Program-made: the position numbers and the translations under genes
Shown: piece after piece, positions 18,512 to 27,665 of the stretch
Layout of the letters: each line of letters opens with the position of its first letter
Numbering within the stretch: position 1 is the stretch's first letter
Notes under the pieces: model-generated
What the model was told of the DNA's origin: nothing
Databases searched by the model: none
Seen by the model: the letters and a program-made list of their open reading frames with translations, nothing else
Source of the DNA: Pseudomonas triticicola
Lineage (GTDB): Bacteria > Pseudomonadota > Gammaproteobacteria > Pseudomonadales > Pseudomonadaceae
NCBI RefSeq assembly: GCF_019145375.1
Contig: NZ_JAHSTX010000001.1
Location: 781,001-845,000 of the forward strand
Direction: 5' to 3'
DNA length: 64,000 bases

Positions 18512-19339
18512 TCAGGCGTTTTGCGGCATCTCACCGTTGGCCAGACGCTTGTTGATGTCGGCGATGACTTCCGGCAGATCGCTGATAGTGTCGATCATGT
18601 AATGCGGGCGCGAGCTTTCAAACAGCGCGTGGATGCGCTGGCGTTCGCTGGCGAGTTCATCGCTGCCGAGCGCGCGGAAACCCTCGTAGTCCAGACCCAG
18701 CGCGTTGCCCGAGCAAATCAGCGCAACCGTCCACATGCCGGCCCGGCGACCTTCGAGAATGCCCGGCACGGTGTCGTCGATCTTCACGCACGCTGCAACA
18801 TCGTCGATGCCCAGAGCGATCACGTTGGCCAACGCTTGCGCCGGCCATGGACGACCGTTTGGCACTTCGTCGGTGGCGACCACGTGGTCGGCGACGTAGC
18901 CGTTGCTGGCGGCGAGTTCGACGACTTTGTCCATGACCGCTTTCGGGTAACCGGAGCAGGAACCGATCTTGATGCCTTGTGCGCGCAGTTGGGCGATGGC
19001 GTCCAGCGCGCCGGGAATCAGTGCCGAGTGCTCGGCGATTTTCTCGATCTGCAACGGCATGAAGCGGTTGTAGATAGCGGTGACGTCATCGTCGGTCGGC
19101 GTGCGGCCGAACACCTTGCGATAACGCTCGGCCACTTGCGGCTGATCACAGAGGGTGCGGATGTGGTCCCACTTGCCCATGCCCATCGGCCCACGGGCTT
19201 CTTCAATCGACACCTGGACATCGAATTCGGCGAAGGCTTCGACGAAGATTTGCGTCGGCGCGAACGAGCCGAAATCGACTACGGTACCGGCCCAGTCGAG
19301 GATCGCGGCTTGCAGCTTGCTTGGATGGGTGTAGTTCAT
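18512..19339 (-). CDS. phnX: PhnX, phosphonoacetaldehyde hydrolase (phosphonatase)
   Basis: A 275-residue HAD-superfamily enzyme that cleaves the C-P bond of phosphonoacetaldehyde to acetaldehyde and phosphate. The nucleophile motif is [13 protein letters not shown] (about residue 13). The cap domain carries the Schiff-base Lys region [15 protein letters not shown] motif II is [11 protein letters not shown], and motif III/IV is [19 protein letters not shown]. The start at 19339 ([10 protein letters not shown]) matches the family; an upstream in-frame ATG at 19372 is less likely. It lies 54 bp after phnW on the same strand and completes the two-step 2-aminoethylphosphonate pathway. Confidence 0.95.
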   Translation of the reverse strand: MNYTHPSKLQAAILDWAGTVVDFGSFAPTQIFVEAFAEFDVQVSIEEARGPMGMGKWDHIRTLCDQPQVAERYRKVFGRTPTDDDVTAIYNRFMPLQIEKIAEHSALIPGALDAIAQLRAQGIKIGSCSGYPKAVMDKVVELAASNGYVADHVVATDEVPNGRPWPAQALANVIALGIDDVAACVKIDDTVPGILEGRRAGMWTVALICSGNALGLDYEGFRALGSDELASERQRIHALFESSRPHYMIDTISDLPEVIADINKRLANGEMPQNA

Positions 19340-19393
19340 GGCAATCAATTCCTGATTTGAAAATGAGATCAAAATGTGGGAGCGAGGTGAGGC

Positions 19394-20503
19394 TCAGATA
19401 TCGAGCACTTCCATCTCGCGCAGCACTTCACCCACTGCTGCTACGGCCTGGCGTATTTCGTCCGGGGTGACGTGGCCGATGCAGCCGACGCGGAAGGTTT
19501 CGACCTGGGTCAGTTTGCCGGGGTAGAGGATGTAACCCTTGGCCTTGACCCGCTCATAGAAGTCCTTGAACTGGTAACGCGGATCCTGCGGCGCATGGAA
19601 CGTGGCGATGATCGGCGCCTGAATTGCCGCCGGCAGGAAGCTGCGCAAGCCGAGCTTGGTCATCTCTTCCATCAGCGCCTTACAGTTGGCCGCATACCGC
19701 GCATGCCGCGCCGGCAGGCCGCCTTCTTCGCTGTATTGCAGCAGTGCTTGGTGCAGCGCCGCGACCACATGGGTGGGCGGGGTGAAGCGCCATTGCCCGG
19801 TTTTCATCATGTAGGCGTGCTGGTCGTACAGGTCCATCGCCAGCGAGTGCGAGTTGCCAGCCGCAGCGGCCAGCGATTCCTTGCGGGCGAAGACAAAACC
19901 CATCCCCGGTACGCCTTCCAGGCATTTGCCGGAAGCGGCAATCAGCGCGTCGAACGGTACTTTCTGCGCATCCACTGGCAATGCGCCGAATGAGCTCATG
20001 GCGTCGATGATCAGGCGTTTGCCATGTTGCGCAACGACCTCGGCGATCTCGGCCAGCGGATTGAGAATGCCGGTGCTGGTTTCGCAGTGGATCAGCGCCA
20101 CGTGGGTGATGTCAGCGTCGGCGCGCAGCAAGCGGTCGACGTCGGCGGCGGTGGTCGGTTCGTCTTCGGCGGTTTCGAAGGTGCTGAACGAGCGGCCGAG
20201 CACTTCGCAGATCTTCGCCAGACGCTTGCCGTACGCGCCGTTGATCAGCACGAGGATTTTGCCGTCGCGCGGTACCAGCGTGCCGATCGCCGCTTCGACG
20301 GCGAAGGTGCCGCTGCCCTGTAACGGTACGCAATGGTGGCTGGCGGCGCCGTTGAGGATGGCCAGCAATTGCTCGCACAGGCTGGCGGTCAGCTGGTTGA
20401 AGCGGTCATCCCACGAACCCCAATCGACCATCATGGCCTGGCGGGTGCGGGCCGAAGTGGTCAACGGGCCGGGAGTGAGCAGAATCGGTGCGGCGGTACT
20501 CAT
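19394..20503 (-). CDS. phnW: PhnW, 2-aminoethylphosphonate:pyruvate aminotransferase
   Basis: A 369-residue PLP enzyme that transfers the amino group of 2-aminoethylphosphonate to pyruvate, giving phosphonoacetaldehyde and alanine. Family blocks include [18 protein letters not shown] (about residue 7), [28 protein letters not shown], and the PLP Lys region [17 protein letters not shown] (about residue 193). The start at 20503 ([12 protein letters not shown]) is chosen over an in-frame upstream ATG by alignment. It forms an operon with phnX and is divergent from a LysR-type gene that probably controls it. No phosphonate transporter gene is adjacent. Confidence 0.95.
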   Translation of the reverse strand: MSTAAPILLTPGPLTTSARTRQAMMVDWGSWDDRFNQLTASLCEQLLAILNGAASHHCVPLQGSGTFAVEAAIGTLVPRDGKILVLINGAYGKRLAKICEVLGRSFSTFETAEDEPTTAADVDRLLRADADITHVALIHCETSTGILNPLAEIAEVVAQHGKRLIIDAMSSFGALPVDAQKVPFDALIAASGKCLEGVPGMGFVFARKESLAAAAGNSHSLAMDLYDQHAYMMKTGQWRFTPPTHVVAALHQALLQYSEEGGLPARHARYAANCKALMEEMTKLGLRSFLPAAIQAPIIATFHAPQDPRYQFKDFYERVKAKGYILYPGKLTQVETFRVGCIGHVTPDEIRQAVAAVGEVLREMEVLDI

Positions 20504-20616
20504 TCGTTTGTCCTCGCGAAAACGCTGTGGGATGAAGCTACGGGGCCTACGTTGCAATTCGCCGTTGCATCAATCAAATTGTTTGTTGTTATGCCAGCCA
20601 TCAGTGAGGGTTATCC

Positions 20617-21477
20617 ATGAATCTGTTTCAGCTGCGCGCCTTCGATGCCGTGGCCCGCGAAGGCAGCTTCACCCGCGCGGCTGCGAGGTTGTTCATCAGC
20701 CAGCCGGCAGTCACCGGACACATCAAGGCACTGGAAGAGCATTACCAGATCACCTTGCTGCGGCGCACCGCGCGACGGGTGGAACTGACCGAGGAGGGCA
20801 CCAAACTGGCGGCGATCACTCGCGCCATGTTCGGCCTGGCGGAAGAAGCGCAGACGCTGCTCGAGGCCAATCGGCAGTTACTGACCGGGCGTCTGGAGGT
20901 GGCGGCGGACGGGCCGCACATGGTCATGCCGATGCTGGCAAGCCTGCGCGCACGCTATCCGGGGATCACCGTGAACCTGCGTCTGGGCAACGCGCAGGAA
21001 ACTTTGGCGGCGCTGTTGTCGGAACACGCCGATGTCGCGGTGCTGACCGAGGTCGAGCCGCGCAAGGGCCTGCATCTGCAAGCGCTGAGCGAATCGCGGA
21101 TCTGCGCGCTGGTGCCGGCGGGGCATCGCTGGGCGAATCGCTCCGGGGAAATGAAACTCAAGGAGCTGGACCAAGTGATCATGGTCCTGCGCGAGCCGAC
21201 TTCGATCACCCGGCGCACGTTTGACCAGGCGTGTGCGCAGGCCTCGATTCAGCCGCGGGTGTTGCTGGAGCTGGACAGTCGCGAGGCGGTGACCGAAGCG
21301 GTCGCGGCCGAGTTGGGGGTCGGTGTGGTGTCATCGGTGGAGGTCAGTCATGACCCGCGCGTGGTGGCGATCCCGATTGCCGGGGAAGGGCTGGTGAACC
21401 GGCACATGATTGGCTGTATGGAGCGCCGGCGCGAGTTGCGCTTGATTCAGGCGTTTTTTGATCTGGCGCCAGACTGA
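20617..21477 (+). CDS. LysR-type regulator of the phnWX operon
   Basis: A 286-residue LysR regulator. The N-terminal helix-turn-helix is classic: FDAVAREGSFTRAAARLFISQPAVTGHIKALEE (residues about 8-40). The C-terminal effector domain starts near residue 90 (GRLEVAADGPHMVMPMLASL). It is divergent from phnW with a 113-bp gap holding the direct repeat GTTGCAATTCGCCGTTGCAT (20550-20569), a plausible operator. Divergent placement implies control of 2-aminoethylphosphonate degradation; the effector is inferred to be a phosphonate pathway compound. Confidence 0.9.
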   Translation: MNLFQLRAFDAVAREGSFTRAAARLFISQPAVTGHIKALEEHYQITLLRRTARRVELTEEGTKLAAITRAMFGLAEEAQTLLEANRQLLTGRLEVAADGPHMVMPMLASLRARYPGITVNLRLGNAQETLAALLSEHADVAVLTEVEPRKGLHLQALSESRICALVPAGHRWANRSGEMKLKELDQVIMVLREPTSITRRTFDQACAQASIQPRVLLELDSREAVTEAVAAELGVGVVSSVEVSHDPRVVAIPIAGEGLVNRHMIGCMERRRELRLIQAFFDLAPD

Positions 21478-21490
21478 AAACCGAGGCGAC

Positions 21491-21563
21491 TCCTTCGCGA
21501 GCAGGCTCGCTCCCACACTACAGAGCGCGGTCCCATGTGGGAGCGAGCCTGCTCGCGAAGGGG
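21491..21563. repeat. REP pair, outward orientation
   Basis: An inverted REP (GCGAGCAGGCTCGCTCCCAC) followed after about 24 bp by a forward REP (GTGGGAGCGAGCCTGCTCGC). It sits between the LysR stop and the convergent vgrG stop. Confidence 0.85.
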
Positions 21564-21634
21564 CGCGGCCGCCTATACGACACTTTTTCGCACTCGGTGC
21601 ACAACGGTATCGGCAGGCCGGGCTGAGCCTGGGA

Positions 21635-23023
21635 CTACTGCTCGGCGCGGTGGCTCAGCCAGTCGAGCAACAGGCTGTCGCGCGCGGGTTCTGATTCGCG
21701 CTCCGGCGGCTGGCGTGCGTGGCTGAGGCACAGGATCGGTCGGTCCGGATCACTGTCGAGGAAACTCACCCACACTTCACTGCCGGCACGCGGTAATTGA
21801 TCGACGGCGACGGGGCCGCTGAGCCGGCTCATGGCGATCGGCAGCCACAGGGCATCGCTGGCGGATTTATCCGCAGACGGCCACAGGCTTACAGCGAGGC
21901 AGCCGTTTTCGTCCACTTGCGCAGGTTGCCCAGGCGCACCCGCGACTTTCGCCAAGTGATAACCGGCAATATTCGGGCGAGCTTGTTTGAGTGGCGGACG
22001 GAAGTCGGTCGACCAGGGCTGCGCAGTGAAGTCGTTGTGATAACGCTGAACGCTTGGCGCCGGATCAAGGATCGAAGGGTGCTGCCCTTGGTGGCGCACG
22101 GCGCATATGAGCCATTGTTCGTTGAAATGATGGATCGGGTGGTCGGCCACAAGCAGCAGTCGGCCACTGAGCAAATCGCTGCAATCACTGCGCCCGTGAA
22201 TGGAACGCAATTGGCAGCGCTGGCGTTGCAGATGACGGCGGCTGCGCTGTTCGGCGTGCAGACGTTCCGGCGATCGCGCGGGCATCGGCAACTCGGTGGA
22301 GACTTCGTTGGCGGCTTCGGCGTTGCCGGTTGGCTGACCGCGATTGCGCACTGCATGCAGCATCGGCACGGGCGCCGCGCGATGCTGTTGATAGAGTGCG
22401 CTAACGCAGGGCGATGGTGGTTGCTCATCAGCATTGAAAGGGATTTCGACCGGTTGCTGGGGCAGGCTCAGGCTGTCGTCGGCGAACACCACGACGTGTC
22501 CGTCCGGCCCATGTTCGAAGTGATAGTGGATGCCTTCTTCTTCGCATAGCCGCTGCAGCAATGCCAGATCGCTTTCTTCGTACTGAATGCAAAACGCCCT
22601 TGCCGGGTAGTGACCGACGCTCATTTCAATGCGGTAGCTGTGCGCTGGCAGGGCATGTTCCTCGAGCAGTTGCTGGATGATCTGCGGCGTACTCAGGTGA
22701 GTAAACACGCGGCGTTTGTGCGTTTGCGCCAGTTGTTGCAGATGCGGCACCAGAATCAGTCGATAGCCGACCCGATGCGTCCCGCGATGTTCGCAACTGG
22801 CGCTGGAAATGACGCCGTGCAACCCGTGCTGCTCACTGAGCCGCAGAAAGGCTGGCCGGTGCAGGAAGGATCCCGGGACGATGGCCGGGGCCAGGCCGAG
22901 CAGTTCGATGTCGAAACGGTAAGGCTGGTTCAGCGCTTCCTCGCCGCGAAAACGCACCACCGGCAGGCGCAATCCGCTGTCGGTCAGCGTAAGGGTGAAG
23001 GGACTTTCCTTGTCATTGAGCAT
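21635..23023 (-). CDS. Short VgrG/Pvc8-family spike protein (orphan)
   Basis: A 462-residue protein of the type VI secretion spike family. The gp27-like beta-barrel region is clear (VVRFRGEEALNQPYRFDIELL at residue 22, FLHRPAFLRLSEQHGLHGVISS, EMSVGHYPARAFCIQYEESDLALLQRLCEEEGIHYHFEH). The gp5/OB region follows near residue 355 (GYHLAKVAGAPGQPAQVDENGCLAVSLWP, LPRAGSEVWVSFLDSDPDRPI). It stops there, with no long beta-helix repeat and no effector domain, and is shorter than usual VgrGs. No other T6SS gene, adaptor, effector or immunity gene is nearby. It may be a spike borrowed by a T6SS encoded elsewhere, or a decaying copy. Confidence 0.82.
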   Translation of the reverse strand: MLNDKESPFTLTLTDSGLRLPVVRFRGEEALNQPYRFDIELLGLAPAIVPGSFLHRPAFLRLSEQHGLHGVISSASCEHRGTHRVGYRLILVPHLQQLAQTHKRRVFTHLSTPQIIQQLLEEHALPAHSYRIEMSVGHYPARAFCIQYEESDLALLQRLCEEEGIHYHFEHGPDGHVVVFADDSLSLPQQPVEIPFNADEQPPSPCVSALYQQHRAAPVPMLHAVRNRGQPTGNAEAANEVSTELPMPARSPERLHAEQRSRRHLQRQRCQLRSIHGRSDCSDLLSGRLLLVADHPIHHFNEQWLICAVRHQGQHPSILDPAPSVQRYHNDFTAQPWSTDFRPPLKQARPNIAGYHLAKVAGAPGQPAQVDENGCLAVSLWPSADKSASDALWLPIAMSRLSGPVAVDQLPRAGSEVWVSFLDSDPDRPILCLSHARQPPERESEPARDSLLLDWLSHRAEQ

Positions 23024-23244
23024 TCGAGCAGGCCCTGTCAGGCGATACGGGGTTTCAAGGGTACGAAACCGTCGGCCTGAATGGTCATGTCAAAGGCGCT
23101 TTTCAGAATCCCCCTACATGCTTTGGTGAAGATGTCGATTCCGTCGGCTGTTTTTTTGGTCGATTGCCGACTTTAGGCCGTATAAACTTGCCGCCACGCG
23201 TCGGCCAATAGATGTCTCGGCGCCACAGATCAAGAGAGTGAGTA

Positions 23245-23949
23245 ATGGGCGCACAGTGGAAGGTTAAACACAAAGAAGCGGCAGCCAACGCCAAAGGGAA
23301 GATCTTCGGCAAACTGGTGAAGGAAATCACCATTGCTGCACGCAACGGTGCCGATACCGCCACCAACGCACACCTGCGTCTGGTGGTCGAACAGGCGAAG
23401 AAAGCCTCGATGCCAAAAGAAACCCTCGATCGCGCGATCAAGAAAGGCGCCGGTCTGCTGGGTGAAACCGTGCAATACCATCGCGTGACCTACGAAGGCT
23501 TCGCGCCGCATCAGGTGCCGCTGATCGTTGAATGCGTCACCGACAACATCAACCGCACCGTTGCGGAAATCCGCGTGGCATTCCGCAAGGGCCAGTTGGG
23601 CGCTTCCGGTTCGGTGGCGTGGATGTTCAACCACGTCGGCATGATCGAAGCCTCGCCGGACAGCCCGGATGCCGATCCGGAAATGGCTGCGATCGAAGCC
23701 GGTGCCCAGGATTTCGAGCCGGGTGAAGAGGGCGCGACGCTGTTCCTCACCGACCCGACCGACCTCGACGCCGTGCAGAAAGCCCTGCCGGAACAAGGCT
23801 TCACCGTGCTCTCGGCCAAGCTCGGCTACCAGCCGAAGAACCCGGTCAGCGGCCTGAGCGACGAGCAGATGGCTGAAGTCGAAGCGTTCCTCGAAGGCCT
23901 CGACAACCATGATGACGTGCAGGACATGTTTGTTGGTCTGGCTGGCTGA
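23245..23949 (+). CDS. YebC/PmpR-family protein, YeeN-like branch
   Basis: A 234-residue member of the YebC family. It has the conserved core ([49 protein letters not shown], residues about 21-70; [46 protein letters not shown]). It begins [19 protein letters not shown] and not the MAGHSKW of the main YebC, so it is the YeeN-like paralogue. The family includes DNA-binding regulators, and recent work links YebC proteins to translation of proline-rich stretches; which applies here is unknown. GAGAGTGAGTA precedes the ATG. Confidence 0.88.
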   Translation: MGAQWKVKHKEAAANAKGKIFGKLVKEITIAARNGADTATNAHLRLVVEQAKKASMPKETLDRAIKKGAGLLGETVQYHRVTYEGFAPHQVPLIVECVTDNINRTVAEIRVAFRKGQLGASGSVAWMFNHVGMIEASPDSPDADPEMAAIEAGAQDFEPGEEGATLFLTDPTDLDAVQKALPEQGFTVLSAKLGYQPKNPVSGLSDEQMAEVEAFLEGLDNHDDVQDMFVGLAG

Positions 23950-23970
23950 TCTGTCGCGCCAGTAATGATC

Positions 23971-24037
23971 TCTTCGCGAGCAGGCTCGCTCCCACACTGG
24001 AATGTATTTCAACTGTGGGAGTGAGCCTGCTGGCGAT
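23971..24037. repeat. REP pair, outward orientation
   Basis: GCGAGCAGGCTCGCTCCCAC, 24 bp, then GTGGGAGTGAGCCTGCTGGC (two changes). It lies between convergent genes. Confidence 0.8.
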
Positions 24038-24051
24038 TGACCGTGCAGCGG

Positions 24052-25365
24052 TCACAGGTTCTCCAGCACCTCGATCACTTCACTGAACCCCGGCCGCCCC
24101 AGCACATCGGCCTGACAGCAACGTCGCTCCAGCGCCTGCATTTGCGCGCGCCGCTCCGTACTCAATCCTGAGTCGACACGCTCCAGCAATTCCCCCAACA
24201 ACACACCGAACGCACGGACTTCCAGGCGCTGCAATGCGCGCGTCTGCACATCATCGCCGGTGGCATGAAACGACGCCGCGCCGAAATCCCCCAGCAGACA
24301 ATCGCCACGATCGTTCAACAGAATGTTGTGGCCATACAGATCGCCGTGGGTGATGCCTTTGCGGTGCAGGTGCTGCGCTGCTGAGGCGATGCCTTTGGCG
24401 ATGCGCAGGGCAACGTCGGCGGAGAACCGGCGATCTTCGGCATAAACATCCCGCGAGCAGGAGTCCAGGCTGGGCAAACCGGCGAGATTGCCGAAGCTCG
24501 GATCAATCAATTGCATCACCAGCCCCTGCTGTTGATCGGGATGGCCGCAGATGCGCCCTTCGACGCGGATCAGGTTCGGGTGCAGGCCGGCGGTGATGCA
24601 GGCGTTCATCTCATGCAACGGCGAGCCGTCGCTGGTCATCTCGCCTTTGTACAGCTTCACCGCAACCGCTTGCGCCGTGCCATCGTCACGCTGCCAGACC
24701 GCCCGGGAAATCACCCCGGAAGCGCCTTCGCCCAATTGCTGTTCAAGGCGCAGCACCGACCAGTCGATCAGCGGCGTGGCCTCAAGGGCAGCGGCATCGG
24801 CTTCGGTCTCCAGCGGATTGCCGGCGTAGGCCAGCCAGGTCAGGCTCGGCAAGGTCAGCAACCACTGCGGCAGTTCGCTGAGTTGGTTGGCAGCGATGCG
24901 GAGCAATTCCAGCCGATGGCAGTGGCGCAGGGAGTCTGGCAGCGATTGCAGGCGATTGCCGGCGAGCATGAGCTTCCGCAGAGCGGGGCGTTCACCGAGT
25001 TCGCTGGGCAGGCTTTCGATGCGGTTATCGGTGAGGATCAGCCAGCGCAGCTGCGGCGGCAGGGCGGCACCGGGCACATTGACGATGCGGTTGGCCTTGA
25101 AGCCGACCATGGTCAGCGCGGTGCACTGGCCGAGGCACGCCGGCAGTTCGGTGAAATGGTTGTCGGAGCAGAACAGCACGCGCAGGCGGGTCAGGCGATG
25201 CAGGTCAGCGGGCAGGCTGCTCAGCGCGTTGCCGCTGAGGTTGAGCACTTCCAGCGTGTCGGCCAGTTGGAAAATTTCGTTGGGGAATTCGGTCAGCCCG
25301 CAGGACAGGTCGAGGCGGGTGATGCCCGACAGCTCGCCGGCGCGCAGTTGAGCAAGGGTGTGCAT
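24052..25365 (-). CDS. Leucine-rich-repeat protein kinase
   Basis: A 437-residue cytosolic fusion. Residues 1-200 hold about eight leucine-rich repeats of the bacterial LxxLP type (LEVLNLSGNALSSLPADL, LRKLMLAGNRLQSLPDSL). Residues about 215-437 form a Ser/Thr kinase domain: glycine loop GEGASGVISRAV, ATP-binding Lys in AVAVKLYKG, catalytic loop HGDLYGHNILL (non-RD type, with Asp and Asn present) and DFG in LLGDFGAASF. Essential residues are intact, so it may be active. The kinase resembles Tyr/Ser kinases of the LRR-kinase family found across Pseudomonas. The start at 25365 (MHTLAQLRAG) is chosen over an upstream extension that reads through a repeat. Substrate unknown. Confidence 0.86.
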   Translation of the reverse strand: MHTLAQLRAGELSGITRLDLSCGLTEFPNEIFQLADTLEVLNLSGNALSSLPADLHRLTRLRVLFCSDNHFTELPACLGQCTALTMVGFKANRIVNVPGAALPPQLRWLILTDNRIESLPSELGERPALRKLMLAGNRLQSLPDSLRHCHRLELLRIAANQLSELPQWLLTLPSLTWLAYAGNPLETEADAAALEATPLIDWSVLRLEQQLGEGASGVISRAVWQRDDGTAQAVAVKLYKGEMTSDGSPLHEMNACITAGLHPNLIRVEGRICGHPDQQQGLVMQLIDPSFGNLAGLPSLDSCSRDVYAEDRRFSADVALRIAKGIASAAQHLHRKGITHGDLYGHNILLNDRGDCLLGDFGAASFHATGDDVQTRALQRLEVRAFGVLLGELLERVDSGLSTERRAQMQALERRCCQADVLGRPGFSEVIEVLENL

Positions 25366-25474
25366 GTTTGATTTCGCTATTGATCGGTGGAGCGACGCGG
25401 GGGCGCTGGAATGGGCGACATGATAGCGGTAAAGCAATCTCTGGTTTATCTGGTATTGAAGTTGGCCCGGGACC

Positions 25475-25565
25475 TTGTGGGAGCGAGGCTGCTCGCGAAA
25501 GCGGTGTATCAGTAAATGAATTCTGACTGACATACCGCTTTCGCGAGCAGGCTCGCTCTCACAGG
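25475..25565. repeat. REPIN (inverted REP doublet)
   Basis: GTGGGAGCGAGGCTGCTCGCG and CGCGAGCAGGCTCGCTCTCAC around a 48-bp spacer. It overlaps the approach to the ATPase stop codon at 25574. Confidence 0.85.
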
Positions 25566-25573
25566 GTAGGGTG

Positions 25574-26674
25574 TCAGTTGGGTTCGTGGATTTCCTGCAA
25601 CTGCCCCAACCGGCTGCGCGTGCGCGCCAGGTCGATGGCGTGACCTTCAAGGCTCTGGCCCAGCGGCAACTGGCCGAGCAGGGTCAGGTGTTTGTCCTGA
25701 TCGTAGAGCACGTCGATCAGATTGATGAAGCGCTGTTGCACGGCGATCGGACATTCGCCGAGCTGCGGCAGGTCATCGATGATCCACTGGTCGAAACGCT
25801 GGCACAGTTGCAGATAATCCATCACTGCCGTTGGCTGTTCACACAGATCGTTGAAGGTGAACGCGACTCGCCGGCCTTGGCAAAAACGGGCCTGAAGCTG
25901 GCGCTTGCCAACCTCGAGGGCCAGGGCAGGCGCGTCGGCTGGTGGCAGGTCCAGAGTCTGACGTTGAGCTGCCGTCGCCGGCCAAACGTAATGTCCTTGG
26001 GTAAACACTTGATGCGTGTGTTGGCGGTTGAGTGCGCGGTAGTCGTGGGCGCCGCCGACTTCCATCACTTGCATGCGCGTGTTGATCAGCTCGATCACCG
26101 GTTTGAAGCGCGCGTGATACAGCGGATTGGGCAGCAGGCCCTCGGGTGCATAGTTGGAGGTCACCAGCAGCATGATCTGCCGTTTGAACAGGGCCTTGAA
26201 CAGCCGCGTGATCAGCATCGCGTCGCCGATGTCATGCACGTGAAACTCGTCGAAACACAGCACCTGGCAATCTTCCAGCAACTCATCCAAGGTGATTTCC
26301 AGCGCGTCTTCCTCCTGGCGATGACGGAACATGCCGTCGTGCAACCGAGCGAAGAACTGATGGAAATGCAGGCGGCGTTTGCGCGTGATGGGCAGTGCCT
26401 GGAAAAATCCGTCGAGCAACCAGCTCTTGCCGCGCCCGACGGCGCCGTACAGATACAGACTCGGCGGGGTGTGGCCGCTGTCGCCGAGCAGCACGCTGGC
26501 TTGCTGCGCCATGCAGTCGATGACTTGCTGCTGACTGCGGCTGAGGGTGTAGCCCTGGCTTTTGGCCTTGTCACGGAAATAATCGCGGATGGTCGCGGCA
26601 TGAGCGTCGTGCCCGGCGCCGGCGGGCAGGCCTTTGCCGAACAGGCGGCGCAGCAACGGCCAGCGTTGGCTCAT
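25574..26674 (-). CDS. zapE: AFG1/ZapE-family ATPase
   Basis: A 366-residue AAA-like ATPase. Walker A is GAVGRGKSWLLDGF (about residue 75) and Walker B is VLCFDEFHVHDIGDAM. The family block TSNYAPEGLLPNPLYHARFKP is intact, as is the late segment RVAFTFNDLCEQPTAVMDY. E. coli ZapE binds the FtsZ ring under stress; mitochondrial AFG1 assists turnover of respiratory subunits. Pseudomonads often carry more than one copy, so this may be a paralogue and not the main ZapE. The start is ATG 26674 (MSQRWPLLRR); a GTG at 26740 would add 22 basic residues. It stands alone between repeats. Confidence 0.87.
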   Translation of the reverse strand: MSQRWPLLRRLFGKGLPAGAGHDAHAATIRDYFRDKAKSQGYTLSRSQQQVIDCMAQQASVLLGDSGHTPPSLYLYGAVGRGKSWLLDGFFQALPITRKRRLHFHQFFARLHDGMFRHRQEEDALEITLDELLEDCQVLCFDEFHVHDIGDAMLITRLFKALFKRQIMLLVTSNYAPEGLLPNPLYHARFKPVIELINTRMQVMEVGGAHDYRALNRQHTHQVFTQGHYVWPATAAQRQTLDLPPADAPALALEVGKRQLQARFCQGRRVAFTFNDLCEQPTAVMDYLQLCQRFDQWIIDDLPQLGECPIAVQQRFINLIDVLYDQDKHLTLLGQLPLGQSLEGHAIDLARTRSRLGQLQEIHEPN

Positions 26675-26808
26675 TCGTGATCGTTTCGGCGTTCGGGCGG
26701 GCACGCGGGTCAGGCTCCTGGTTGATTGGGCCGACTCCACCGGAGCTCGGCGCTAAAGTTTAACCAGACCTCGGACATAGGCTCCATGAAATATGCATGA
26801 TTCCCCTG

Positions 26809-26898
26809 TAGGAGCTGACGAGTGCAACGAGGCTGCGACTTTTGATCCTGGGTTGCCGCGAACAGATCGCAGCCTCGTTGCACTCGCCAGCTCCTACC
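26809..26898. repeat. Palindromic repeat, second family
   Basis: GTAGGAGCTG and CAGCTCCTAC enclose CGAGTGCAACGAGGCTGCGA and its inverse, giving a long hairpin of about 90 nt. It is related to the element at 46755-46840 but distinct from the common REP here. It separates zapE from the anti-sigma gene. Confidence 0.8.
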
Positions 26899-26909
26899 AG
26901 AGGCGGATT

Positions 26910-27665
26910 TCAGAACGGTGGCGATTGCTTGAGCAACTGCGCTGCCGGCGAGTCGGTCGGCCTGACCACCGCATAGTTGTAGCCCGGCCCTGACCAGTAA
27001 TCGGCCTGCAGATCGCCATCGCTGCGCGAGCCACGCGGCAGCAGGGTGTTTTTCGGCCCCGGTGGACGCAGGTAGAAACTGACCTTGTGGCCGCTGCCAT
27101 CCTCATACATCACCATCGCCGCCGCGCCTTCATCGGTGCTGAGCAAGCGCCCGCTGACCGGCTCGAATCCGGCAGCTTTCAAGTCCGGCAAGCGCCCGGC
27201 ACCGCTGAAGTAGCGGTCGAGCCAACGCTGCATGTCGCCGTCGCTGTCGACCTTGTAATCGGCGGGCAGTACGCCTTGCTGGGCGATCAGGCGATAGGCT
27301 TGCAACGCGTCAGTCATCGGCAATTGCGCAGGGCGCGCCAGGGTCATTTCCCGCGCCTGCCAGCCACTGAAACCGCCGACGCTGACGGCGATCAGCAACA
27401 CCGCCGCGCTGGCCAGATGCCGACGAGACTGCTGGCGGCGGCGCTGGCGAATCATCATCGGGTCGAGCGCCGGATTGGCCGGTTGCTGCAACGCGCCACT
27501 CAGCGCTGCGCGCAACTGTTGGGCATCGCGTTGCCAGGCGCGCACCTGCGCCGCTTCTTCGGGGTGGCTGGCCAGCCAGGTCTCGAGCACGCGCCGATCG
27601 GCGTCGCAGAGCTGGTGGTCGACGTAGGCGTGCAAATCACGTTCGCTGGGAGGCAGGCTGATCAT
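26910..27665 (-). CDS. Anti-sigma factor, single-pass membrane protein
   Basis: A 251-residue membrane anti-sigma factor. The N-terminal zinc-less anti-sigma domain (DLHAYVDHQLCDADRRVLETWL, residues about 10-32; pairs with its sigma factor in the cytosol) is followed by a basic stretch RQRRRQQSRRH and one membrane helix at about residues 83-102. The periplasmic part (about 145 residues) resembles the sensor domains of RsiW/RseA-like anti-sigmas. Its ATG overlaps the end of the ECF sigma gene by 4 bp, so the two are translationally coupled. It should hold the sigma factor inactive until a periplasmic or membrane signal, probably oxidative given the target genes, arrives. Confidence 0.88.
   Translation of the reverse strand: MISLPPSERDLHAYVDHQLCDADRRVLETWLASHPEEAAQVRAWQRDAQQLRAALSGALQQPANPALDPMMIRQRRRQQSRRHLASAAVLLIAVSVGGFSGWQAREMTLARPAQLPMTDALQAYRLIAQQGVLPADYKVDSDGDMQRWLDRYFSGAGRLPDLKAAGFEPVSGRLLSTDEGAAAMVMYEDGSGHKVSFYLRPPGPKNTLLPRGSRSDGDLQADYWSGPGYNYAVVRPTDSPAAQLLKQSPPF

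Noticed and set aside
25366..25650. A 95-residue N-terminal extension of the LRR kinase
   Set aside because: It contains the CESEPARES-type translation of a REP element and ends at a better start, ATG 25365, where the LRR domain begins.
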